DNA of 16,712 nt. Origin: Pleurotus ostreatus/Saccharomyces cerevisiae fusant. Lineage: Eukaryota > Opisthokonta. The position numbers were made by a program, and so were the translations under genes. The DNA lies in the NCBI GenBank assembly GCA_024196135.1, contig JAMQCK010000744.1:1-16712 (forward strand), given 5' to 3'. Numbering within the stretch: the first letter of the stretch is position 1; every line of letters begins with the position of its first letter. Under the pieces are notes generated by a model. The model did not search any database. It was not told the DNA's origin and worked only from the letters and a program-made list of their open reading frames with translations. This document shows, in pieces, positions 7,146-16,712 of the stretch.

Positions 7146-8608
7146 GGACGTGTGGTAAAAGATTTGTCGACGAGGGAGTGCGGGGGTGAATGCTGTAAGT
7201 CGATGGGCCCGGAAAGGAGCCACACGGTCATCAATTGGGCAGTTGAGCGAGTGGACAGAGGTACGGATCGAGCGCAGGGCGTTGGAGATTGCAGTCAAAA
7301 TTCTTTGAAGGGCAGGCGTACTTGGCTGTGGCTTGGTAGGAGAAGAGATGCAGTCGACGCGCCGAGAGTCGACCTTGAGCGGGGGCGAAGGTAAACATTG
7401 AACGACCGTTCACAAGCACATGCATTCGACGTTCATCTGTTGATTCTGGTAGTAGCCGGTAGAATACGTATACGTCGTCTGGCGTCCGGGCCCGACGGCA
7501 GGATGCCCAGTCAATGACGGAGAATGAAAATCCTCCGCGGAATCGGAGGTAAGATGAGAAGAGATGGGCTGGGTTCCTGAGTCCAGGCGGTGGCGTGAGG
7601 TTGAGATCGTGCGTGGCCCGACGTTGGATGGTGCGATGGGGCTAGGTGGACCAAGAGCTTGGGATTATTCCAGCCTCCAGCCTCTAGGTAGACAAACAGA
7701 CGGACGGGGTCATCCCAAGTGCGAAGGGGAGGAAATGACAGGCGCGAGGGCGTGGTCATCCAGCCTCCAGGTGGTGGCGCGTGAAGAAATCTTTGCTTCC
7801 GTGGATGCTGACAGAGACGGACGCGTGCGCCGGGTCCGCGGTTGTGCTTGTGCATGATCGAGAGGCGTGGTGGTGATCGATGTGGGCAGCTATGGAGGGA
7901 AGACTGGCGCGTCATGCTGAGGTAGGGCGGGGGTGAGTGCGAGCTCGCGCGTAAGTAGACATGCAGGCAGTGTACGTCGCGACAAGTTAAGGTCCAGGGC
8001 GTATACAGAGGCGAGGCGGAGGCGATGCAGTGACGAAGGAGGGCAGCGTGCGCGCCCCAATTTTTCGCTGCCGGACGCGCCCCGTATCCGCTGCCGTGCG
8101 TGCACGCTCGCTGCCGAGCATTTACTTCCGCCGGTGCCGTGGCGGCATGGGGTGAGAGGTGCTGACATTGAAGTACTTGTCGGATGCGCGCGCGAGAAGA
8201 CGACGGCAAGGAAGGAGACGCATTGAGATTCTCAAGGCGGTGGGCATGGACGTATGTTGCTCGTCATGAACGCGGTCATCGAGCGTGCGCGCGTGGGAGG
8301 GATCAACGCGCGTGAGATTTTTCATTTTGCGCCCGGGCCGACACCTCCTCCATATGGCTCAGGGCGACACCGGCGTTCCGGACCTCGATCAAGCACAATT
8401 GAAAGCGTGGGAGGAAAGATTTGATGCATTTACGGACCGGCGCTCTCTGTGTCGCCGCGTCCTTGCCCGCCCGAGGCGCTGTTTCTCGGGGCCTGCAGGG
8501 TGCGGCAGGAAAGATAATCCGAGCTCAGTGAGAGGATGCACGCTCGGAAGCCCATGGGCTGACGCGCGGATGATGGATGGTGATGATCTGCCGATTACGA
8601 CGCGCTGA
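7146..8608. other. Gene-poor stretch, no recognisable gene
   Basis: Open frames exist on both strands, the longest 232 codons on the minus strand (7511-8209). Their composition looks like a by-product of GC-rich DNA, and no domain or splice-linked conserved segment could be read. Small features are a palindromic ACGTATACGT near 7466-7475 and two copies of TCCAGCCTCCAG near 7669 and 7758. A plus-strand ATG at 8354 opens a frame starting MAQGDTGVPDLDQAQLKAWEERF, which has a protein-like, acidic-amphipathic look. It soon becomes Arg/Cys-rich and no donor site follows at the right place. It is noted but not called. Confidence 0.4.
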
Positions 8609-9437
8609 CTCTGACTCGTTTGTCCTGCTCTTTTTTGCATTCCTTCCATCCGGTTCGGGCTGCGCCTCCGGCGCGCGCAGACCGTTCTACATAACCGCGC
8701 CCATTTGCAAAGCTGGCGCTGTCGGTCCTTGTCCGCGACTACCATCAGCACGCCTTCCTCCCGCGCGCCGCTAGCGCAGCCTTATTCGACGCGACAAGCA
8801 CACACCAGGGGCACCCACAAGCGCTTGACCAGATCTAGAGATCTTCTGTGCTGCACTTAAAACGTTTCGACGCCACGCCGCCTGGGGGATTCGACAGCAA
8901 CGGTGCAGATCACACCCACACCAGCGATCTTCCCTGTCCCGGCCGATCCCCCGCTCGTGCACCTGTCCTGAGCTTGTACGTCCTCGCTCGCCTCGTCCCG
9001 CCCTAGCGCCGGTTACTCACAAGAGTGGCAAGACGCGAAGTAGCCCAGGCGCGTTTCAGCAGCCCGAATCCCGCCAAACGCAGGCCTATTTCCGCTACCA
9101 GCAAGCCAATTACCGCGCCAGGGTAGGCTTCCTTCATATCGGCATCCCCCGCCGCGGTGAGATCCTGATCGCTTATTTGAATCTTCTAGGCGCCTAATCG
9201 ACGTCTGGGAAAGCCTGTCATCGACGTTGTTTGGGAGAGTCTCCCATCATCGTTCCTGTTCCAAGCTCTAAACGCCGGCCTTCATAACGCCTCCTCGCGA
9301 CCCGGGTGTTTCCCCTCCTCTTCTTCCCCCTCCCGTCACGTTCCTCGTCTCGTGGTTCGTGGTTCGTTGAACAGCCCCGTCACCTCCCGTGGCCCGTCGC
9401 CTTCTTCCTCTTCTCCTCCCCCCCCATCATCACATCC
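8609..9437 (+). promoter_or_regulatory. Probable promoter and 5' leader of the zinc-finger gene
   Basis: The plus strand turns increasingly pyrimidine-rich toward the start codon, and is almost pure C/T between about 9310 and 9430. That is the usual look of a fungal promoter and leader. A candidate leader intron runs from a GTAGGC donor at 9123 to a TTCTAG acceptor ending at 9189 (67 nt). Its existence is inferred from the motifs alone. An AGATCT-AG-AGATCT inverted pair lies near 8829-8842. Short open frames just before the candidate donor could be part of an upstream exon, so the true gene start may lie further left. Confidence 0.45.
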
Positions 9438-12400
9438 ATGGCACCCGCGCCCACTACCGCGTCTAGGGCGCCTGCCTCCACTACCGCGACTAGGGCGCCT
9501 GCTTCCGCTACCACGTCCCTTCCCCCAAACATGGACGCGCCCCGCCAGTCCTTCGACGCGCACTCTCAGTCCATCGGCGCGCACTCCCAGTCCATCGACG
9601 CGCACTACCAGGACGCCGCCACCGACCCGCAAAACCTCGACGAAGTCGTGGGCCGCCTCGAGCGACTCGCGATGGCCATGCGTGGACGTGATATGCGCGC
9701 GTCGTTCGCGCCCGCCGCCTACAACCGCGATCATCAAGAAGGGGACACGCGCGCGTCCTTCGCCCAGTCCCCTGCATCGACGTTCGCGCAGTCCCCCGCA
9801 TCGTCGTTCGCTCAGTCCCCCGCGTTAACATTCGCTCAAACTGTCTACGAAGAAGACACCGACGAGCCGACCGTGATCGACACGTTCTCGCCGAGGCCTA
9901 TGCATCGCGAGCCGTCCTTTACTTCTCAACCACACACGAACTCTCAACCCTCAACGGCTATGCACCGCGAGCCCGCGCGCCTCAACACGTCCGTCAAGCA
10001 CTCGATCTCGGAACACTCGCCCACGTCTACCTCCTCGTCCTCTTCGCTTGGAGCCATGGACTCGAGGAGCGCGGTAGAGTCGTTCCTCGCGACTAGATCG
10101 CGCGTAGTGAGGGTGAGTCTATCAGTCCTGTCGTGCCTTTCGTTCGTATTTGCGTGCATTCCTTTGTGTGCGGTCGGGCGCCGTTGAGCTTGCGGGCGAC
10201 CAAGGACCGCTCTAATTGCGCGCCTTGTATGCCCTCGCGTAATCCCCCCCACATTCACCCACATTCATACTTCGTGGGCGTCGTGCATGACACCCACGTA
10301 ACTGGACGCGATGTTGTGTTCATGCCCCGCGCCGTCCTACCTACAACTGCACCCGGAGTGATTTATGCATTCATCTCCCTCGCGTCCTTGATTCATCTCC
10401 CTCGCGTTCTTTATTCAATCCCTCGCGTTCTTTAGTCATCATGCTCTTTATTCATTCGCCCCTCGTAATCCCGAGCACGATCCCTTACAACCTCCCCTCG
10501 TAATCGAACTCACGCCGCGTTGACTTTAAACACCCGCTGACGGTAACCACGCATGCAGGTCAGCGCGCTCGCGGGCTTGTCGGGGCTGGGCGAGGCGTTT
10601 TCAAGGATGGGCGACGTGTCGCCGAGGCCGCAGTCGCTGTGGACGCACGACGTCGAAGGCCAAGCGAGAAAGATGGAAGCACCTGTCTGGGCGGTGTTTA
10701 AGACGCATGAGGAGGTGAGTGGGTGGCTTTTTGGTTTGGATTTTGGCGGTCTCTTGTTTCTGTTGTTCTCTCGTCCTTCTTGCCTTCGTGCTCTTCACGG
10801 ACGTCGTCTTCCATTTTCATCGACCACATCATCGTCCTCGTTGGCGTCGGGCGTCCACGTTCTTCGGTTTTACCCCATTCCTCTCATTCTCCGCATATTT
10901 CCTCCGATTTCGCAATCTCGCGATGTCGCCAGGAACGGCGATCGGCGCTGGGGCGGTGCGCGTCGTTGACATGCAGGGACGATGCGTGCGGCGGTCCCAG
11001 AGGGGCAGTGCGCGAGAGGTTGGGGAGATGGTGCACACAGGCGACGGGGCCTGATACGCAGGCCTGGCGGGACAGATGCTGCGACGTGAGGGGGCGTGAT
11101 ACACAGACCTGGGGGGCGTGTTACAGAGGCCTGGGGGTCGTGATACGGAGACCAGGGGGTCGTGATACGCTGACGGGGGAGCGTGATACGCTGACCTGGG
11201 GGAAGAGATGCTTACCGTCGGTTGATAACGGAGGGTGCTCTTCGCGACACCGGAGTTCATCGTCCTCGGTGATGCGTCAAATCTCAGTGATACGCGCGGT
11301 CGATCGGATATTAATCATTCGTTCTGCCTGATTCGTTTCCCTGCGTTGGCGGGCTTGTTATATTTCGTCGTTCCTTCGCCTTTACTTCCTCGGTCCTACT
11401 TCCCTTTCTACTTCTCCCGCTCCTTCTCGACCTCGCCCCGCATAGCTTTCGAACAGACGAGCAGTCGCTAACGCTCCTCTTCTCAGGCTCGCGCGCTCCT
11501 CGCTGCCGCGCCGTCCCTGCCGTCCTATATTGCGGTCTACCCCGCGCTGGAGGGCGATCTGGAGCCGTTTAGCAAGTTGAGGAGGGTGGAAGCTGGGATG
11601 GTGAGTAGTTTTCTTATTCATTTTGGCGACAGACGCGTTGGAGGCGAGAGAGCGCGGTGGAAACGACGAGCGCGACCACGGGTGCGTCGTGGGCTTGGGC
11701 GCTTAACGGCGCGGACACGAGTGCAACCTCGTTGTGAGCGTTTTTGCGCCTTCGTCGCGGTCTGACACGCGCAGGGCCCAGGTGCTGGGCGTCTACGCGC
11801 TTCGGTCCTGGGCGCGCGCGGCGTCCCGCGCACCGGCGCTCGTCGTCGTTATTCACGTGTCTGCGTTCATTTATTCGATGCAGCGTGCTCATCTATCTTT
11901 TAGACGCCCCCGACTATGTCCGTGCCACCGTCGCCGTATGGCGCGCAAGGCCAGACGACGTACTCGACGCATGCGCCGAACTCGACATATGCGACCAACG
12001 GCCAGTCCTACGCTGATCGGGCGCCCGCGACTTACGCCAACCATTCGGCCCACGCCACGCAGGGCCAGCGCCCGGGACTCTTCCTCAATACCGCCGTCGC
12101 GGCGCAGCATGAGCCGATCCAGGCGTACGCGTCTCAAAGGGAGTCGGCGCAATTTGCCGGCCAGCGCGAGCAGTACTCCCAGCGTGACTCGGCACAATAC
12201 GCGTCTCAACGCGACAACTACGCGCCCTCAAACGACCCGGCGCAGTCCTACGCGATCTCGAGCAACCCTCCGAACCCGCGGACGAGCTTCAGGCTGGGCG
12301 ATTGGATGTGAGTAGGGTGGCCTTTATCATTTCTTTCAGTGCTTCAGTCGGGCGTTCTTCGCGCTTGCTATGTGTTCGCCGTCGCTAGGAAACTCTGAAG

Positions 12401-14776
12401 GTTCCTTTGACGCGTCATGGTTCTGTCTGGGACGCGCCCCAGAACGTGCAGGGGCAACGAGTCCGACCCTCCGAGGCCTTTGTGCTTAAGGTTGCGTACT
12501 TCCATGACATCGCGTTCCATTCTGGGGCGATCGATCATACTGAATGGCCGGCTCCGGGCTGTTGGACTTGGTTGGGATCTGGGCGTCGCGGATATCTCCA
12601 TGCTGCTCGACGAGCGTCTCCATGTTTCTCTTGATTGTCTCAAGAAGCAAGGAAGGGAGCAATGCTGACCATCCCTCCTCCAGATGCAGCGCAGCAAAAT
12701 GCGGGGCACACAACTTTGGGTGAGTGTCGGCTCCTTTGTCTCACTTTTGGCTTTGCGTTCTCGTGGCACGTTCTGAGGCGCTGTGGCACTGATTTAGCTG
12801 TTGTCACGCTTTTTTCAACCGTGTCACGCCTTTGAGCATGTATCACGGTTTTTCTTTCCGCTTCCGAGCTTTTCGGGGCGCGGAGGCAAGACCTTTGTCC
12901 GAGACTTCTCCTTTGACAAGGACTTTTTTCTTTCTTCTCCTTTTACTACCATCGGCCGACAACATCACTATATCCTGCTGTCTTTTCTGTGCTCTTTGGA
13001 CTATAGTCCGCCCCTATAATCCTTCCGCCTAATACTCGTCCCCTTGATCGTCCATTCTTACTCATGCACGCCCCTAGCCGCAACGTCGCATGCATCGGCT
13101 GTGGCAACCCTCGGGTTGGGAACGGTCTGGCACCGTCCCCGACGCAGGGTCACTTCATGTCGGCGCGCCCTGTCCCGTCGCCTCGCTTCGCCGCGAGTTT
13201 CTCTGCCCAGCAGCAGCAGCAGCACGCCTCCGCCTTCACCGGCAATGCGCCTATGCCGCAACACCAGCCCTCGCAGCCGCAGAATAAGCCGAACCACCCG
13301 CTGCTGACGCCCTCGGGTCGCTCGTTCGCGGTTGGCGGGAGCGTCAAAAATATCTCGAGCGACCCGCTGTCGCCGTGCTTCATGTTCTGGCCGGATAATG
13401 AACCGTTCCCGGAGCAGGGGCAGATTCGCCCGAGCCATCTTTCGGGGGTGCCGGTGAGTGGATTGGGTTTTCACCGGCGTTGGGAGTATGCTCAACACAC
13501 TGTGCAGCAGCCTCCTATTCTGAACACGGGGAATCGGGGTCCGATCACGCATGTATGTGTTCTATTGGGATTTGGTGAGGGTCTTTGCTAATTTTCCTTG
13601 TAGCAACCTGGCGATTGGATCTGCAAAAAGTGCAACTACCTGAACTGGAGGAGAAGGAAGGTCTGCCAGACCTGCTTGCCTTGTACGTGCTCAGTACTAT
13701 GTTTTGCATGAGCTCATCTGACCTTCTTTGTAGACGCAGAGGGCAACGGCGATTCGATCTCCGCTGCCGTTCAGGCCGAGCGCATCGCGCTGTTGACGAA
13801 CGTCCTGACGCAGACGAACAGCCAGCCATCGTCCGCCAATGGTCTTTCGCCGCAATCGAATGCCTTCTCGCCCAAGGCGCAGGCCTTCCCCATGCAACAG
13901 CACAACGCCATGCCTCAGCAACAGCAGCCGCCCATGCCTCTCAACGTGCGCTCGCAGTCGATGACACCTCCCCAGGCGCGCCGTCCCTTCATGAGCTCGG
14001 CGTCGCCGCCGCTGCCGCAGGGCCGCGGAGCGGTGCACCGATCGAAGTCGCATTTCGACCTCGGCTCGTATGGTGCGATGGGCCCCGGGCCCGTTCCCCC
14101 GATGCCGAAGCACGCAGCGACGTTGCCGTCCGGGTACGCTGCCGGCGTCATGTCCGCGGGACACGCCGGCATTTCGAGGCAGGGCTCACCGTCGTTCCTG
14201 GCAATGCAGGAGGCGTACATGCAGCCACCAACGCCGTCGTACATGCAGTCCGCGACCACCTTCAAGCAGCCGACGACGCCGTCCTTCATGCAGTCGCCCA
14301 CGCCGTTCATGCCGATTCCGGAGTCTGCGTCGGTGCCGCTGCTGCCGTCCTTCCTGCAGGATATGGTCCAGCCATCGCCGAGCCTGTCGCCTTCGTCGAC
14401 GTCCTCGTCCGCGGAGCTCCCTTTTGAGGAACAGCTAGAGTCAGCAGGCTCGTCGCGGTCGTCGTCAAGGCATAGGCCCAGGGGCAAGGTGTCGACGGAG
14501 GGGTTGGGTAGCATCTGGCGCCTGGATCGCAAGGAGAGCCGCTCGATGTTCAATCCCTTTGGCCCGGAGGCCATCGGGTGGCAGAGGTCGCAGAGCCGTG
14601 AGAGGGCGCGGGCGGACAGTCAGGAGGCAACGCATGCGGCGACGCTCGAGAGCTTGCCGGCGACAATGGAGAGGTTGAATATGTGTGTAATCATCTCCCC
14701 GGGATTCGAAACATGGACTGACGCCGTTGAACAGATAAATAGGACGATGACGATGCGGTCGCACGTCCACCGCTAG
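9438..14776 (+). CDS. RanBP2-type zinc-finger protein (Nrp1/ARP-like), RNA-binding
   Basis: RanBP2-type fingers of this class bind single-stranded RNA; fungal Nrp1/asparagine-rich proteins combine two with long disordered regions. Nine exons keep frame throughout: 9438-10112, 10559-10714, 11487-11600, 11904-12307, 12684-12719, 13078-13453, 13508-13552, 13604-13682, 13734-14776. Unspliced at its end this gives 975 residues. Finger 1 (GDWIC, ligands C451, C456, C467, C470) is spread over three exons. Finger 2 (GDWIC, ligands C609, C612, C623, C626) has the classical W, N and R residues. Residues about 225-315 (VWAVFKTHEEARALL, YIAVYPALEGDLEPF) may be a diverged RRM-like fold. The N-terminus has SFAQSPAS repeats (107-134); the C-terminal third is Ser/Pro/Gln-rich. 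A second start ATG at 9531 has better context (A at -3). A last intron 14683-14734 would end the protein at 14738 (945 residues). Fingers are secure; family name and N-terminus are less so. Confidence 0.88.
10370..10434. repeat. 22-bp tandem repeat in intron 1 of the zinc-finger gene
   Basis: Units at 10370 (22 bp), 10392 (22 bp) and 10414 (21 bp) follow TTCATCTCCCTCGCGTTCTTTA. A diverged piece (CTCTTTATTCATTCGCCCCTCG) follows. The repeat is pyrimidine-rich on the coding strand and lies wholly inside the 446-nt intron 10113-10558. Confidence 0.85.
11093..11201. repeat. 22-bp G-rich tandem repeat in intron 2 of the zinc-finger gene
   Basis: Five units start at 11093, 11115, 11137, 11159 and 11181 and share GGCGTGATACGCTGACCTGGGG. 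A diverged relative begins near 11048. Each unit ends in a run of four or more G. The array sits in the 772-nt intron 10715-11486, the longest in the window. The G runs are about 17 bases apart, too far for a standard short-loop quadruplex. Confidence 0.88.
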
Positions 14777-16673
14777 ACGGCTTTTTGCTGGATATATATG
14801 TTAAGGACCAGGACATCCCGGCTGGACAGAACCCATCCCTTTTGCGCTGGACGACCCCGGTTACTCGTTTCCTTCCCCTTTGGCGGAATTTTTGGAACAG
14901 TACTTTTGGAGCCTATCTTCACCACCCATCCACCTATCTATCCTCTTGGAACGCGCGCGTGGCGAGTGGCTTGTCTACTGTTCCCACAGTGTATCCGCTG
15001 TGTACGCAGTAGCATTCCGTCTCGTCGCGCGCGCTGTACTATCGTCCCCTCCCCGTCCTCGCAATGCTCATCTATCATCCGTAATTTACAGTCACTAATT
15101 TCATGTCGCCCGTGTCTTGTGTGTGTTGTGCTCCTGATATTTACTTACCCCCCTCTGTACTCGAGCGCTTACCTCCTAGGATTCCGTTACCTCCTCTGCT
15201 GCTTTATCTGATTATCATGTATGTAGCAAATATGAATATTTATGCGGCGCGTTGGCCTGCGTAACTTACACGGATGGTCGATTGGGGAGGATGATGACGG
15301 ACGAGTGGAGAGCGGCAGGGGGACAGAGGTGGCGCGAACCTGTTGCCACGTATTTGTGCTGGTGGTACACACTCACGTGAATGGCCAAACAAGCGTGGGA
15401 AGTCCCCTTTCGTTCACCTGCGGCGCCGTGCTCTTGTCGCTTGCTACTTCGTTGACCGCATCCGCACCTTTCTTGGCGTTGCTACACCCCGAATTAGGCT
15501 CAGGAAGTCGCTGCGCGGGGGTCCCAAGCTTGAAGCTTTGATGATACGGTTTCCTTCGAACTATGGCCTCCCTGACTTTTCAGGTCGCAATTGCGCTCAG
15601 CTGAAGCTTCGAAGCTCTTCTCTCGAACACGGTGCTATCTTCGATGATTCAGGCGGCTCTCTACGCTGATTTACGTCTGTGTCACTTGCCCTCTGGGCAT
15701 GTGAGGCGAAACATCTCGACAAACAGACAAACAATGCAAGTTCAGTGACAGCTTCTGGCGGGGCTCATTCGAGACAGACTGGCCATTGCTGTAGTCAAAA
15801 TCATACGATTTTGATCTAAGCACGCTCCTCTGCACTTCTTTTGCTGTTCAAGCTGCTGTATCGACTTGAACGGCAGAAGATCATCAACAAATACTCGAAG
15901 GACTTGGCGTTCACTCGACGGTGTATGCCTCTCAGTCATCCGAGCTCTGCGTCGAGCGAAGAAATGCGATGGCTCTCTTGCGAGGACGGCATAGCGCTCG
16001 TGAAGAGGGACTGTCGCAAATAACCCGACGATCCCAGTGCTTAGTGGCTTCTCGAGAGTCTCGGACTGAATGTCTAGCTTCAACCATCGCAGGTGTGAGC
16101 ATGTTTTCTTCGACCCGATACTGTAGGCGATCCAGCAATTCGACGCATGCTCTGCAAACAGCTTCTGCACGAGAGCACTTCAAACGAGAGGTCGCTTAAT
16201 TGGTACGTACAGCCCTGCGTCCTAGCATCTTTGGCTGGGAATCTCCTTCTGCCCGTGCATTGTCGCAATACCTCTGAAAGTCCTATGATCTACTCGTGAG
16301 AGGTCAAGTACTGGCCGCAGGTGCTTGTGCTACGCGACCGCCCAGTAAGGCAGGTTGTGAGCCCGGTGATTGGCCATCCCACATCGGCGGTCAATCAGTG
16401 AACGATAGCGGGTGTTCTCTCTCACATCACGGAGCCCCGAGTATGTATAGTACAGCTATTGTCGGCTGTAAATGAGCAACTGAGTTGAGGAGCTGAGAGT
16501 CGGACTTCACCATGTGGATTTCTTGAAAAGGCGTGTTCACGACACGAGGCATCATATTACATCTCATCGCATGCGGACGCGCCAATCTACTATCCAACAC
16601 GTCGCCTTCAGCAACCTATTCTACCTTTCTCGAGACCGTCTCGAGAACCTTCGCCCATCCGACGCTGCTGTAA
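14777..16673. other. 3' flank of the zinc-finger gene and DNA without a recognisable gene
   Basis: The first 400-450 bases are T/C-rich with ATATATATG and TATTTATG motifs (near 14791 and 15236) and probably hold the zinc-finger gene's 3' untranslated and polyadenylation region. Further right, open frames are short. The longest are 142 codons on the minus strand (15742-16170) and 108 codons on the plus strand (15343-15669). Neither shows a domain or convincing splice partners. AAGCTT-centred palindromes recur near 15528-15537 and 15602-15612. No RNA gene or tandem array was seen. Confidence 0.45.
16627..16647. repeat. Near-perfect palindrome centred on CTCGAG repeats
   Basis: TTCTCGAGAC (16627-16636) and its exact reverse complement GTCTCGAGAA (16638-16647) flank a single C. 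It lies 27 bases before a possible start codon at 16674, so it could be a binding site in the promoter or leader of a gene that continues past the window. It could also be a stem-loop in the transcript. Confidence 0.7.
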
Positions 16674-16712
16674 ATGTCCTACGTGGCTTCTCATGTACCG
16701 CCATCTGTCTCC
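16674..16712 (+). CDS. Possible 5' end of a gene running off the right edge
   Basis: An ATG at 16674 opens a frame of 13 codons (MSYVASHVPPSVS) that is still open at the window end. It follows a pyrimidine-richer segment and the 21-bp palindrome. The -3 base is T, so the start context is weak. This is far too short to identify. It is listed only because the local change in composition and the N-terminus look plausible for a fungal gene start. Confidence 0.2.
   Translation, partial: MSYVASHVPPSVS

Noticed and set aside
6732..7298. 188-codon Ser/Pro/Ala-rich minus-strand frame
   Set aside because: It is created by the 21-bp repeats, whose length keeps all frames open.
7511..8209. 232-codon minus-strand frame
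   Set aside because: Its composition is typical of antisense GC-rich DNA. No domain, signal peptide or splice-linked segment was found.
11093..11201. G-rich intronic repeat as a G-quadruplex
   Set aside because: G runs are separated by about 17 bases, longer than usual quadruplex loops.
14743..15012. Open frame beginning DDDDAVARPPLDG that might extend the zinc-finger protein
   Set aside because: Joining it would need a weak GTAATC donor at 14687. The stronger GTGTGT donor leads to early stops, and the segment looks like 3' flank.

Overview
The window looks like nuclear DNA of a filamentous fungus, most likely a basidiomycete (Agaricomycete-like). It is GC-rich and its genes are intron-dense. 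Many introns are only 50-65 nt, with GTGAGT/GTATGT donors and CTAAC/CTGAC branch sites just before the acceptor. Three genes can be rebuilt exon by exon with confidence. No tRNA, rRNA, CRISPR array or bacterial-type operon was found.

Layout. Bases 1-781 hold no recognisable gene. From 782 to 1991 on the minus strand lies a 331-residue protein with two LIM domains, of the cysteine-rich-protein type. It is divergent, across a 297-nt shared promoter, from eIF5A (2289-3199, plus, six exons, 162 residues, complete hypusination loop). From about 3200 to 8600 is a gene-poor stretch with many short tandem repeats (mostly 21-23 bp units of unrelated sequence), direct repeats and hairpins. Inside it is a 412-bp non-autonomous DNA transposon (5851-6262) with perfect 27-bp terminal inverted repeats, an exact 8-bp target-site duplication, and internal direct copies of a TGTCCGG...CAGAGA motif. 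From 9438 to about 14776 on the plus strand is a large RNA-binding-type protein (about 945-975 residues) with two RanBP2-type zinc fingers, resembling the fungal Nrp1/asparagine-rich-protein family. Its first five introns are unusually long (303-772 nt), two of them carry 22-bp minisatellites, and its last introns are 51-54 nt. Bases 14777-16673 contain its 3' flank and DNA without a recognisable gene. A possible gene start sits at the extreme right edge.

The three genes are housekeeping or regulatory functions (cytoskeletal LIM adaptor, translation factor, RNA-binding zinc finger) and do not form a pathway. The most unusual parts are the transposon and the repeat-rich DNA with its shared ~22-bp period, which also reaches into introns and the N-terminal coding region of the zinc-finger gene. 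I see no convincing new multi-gene system.
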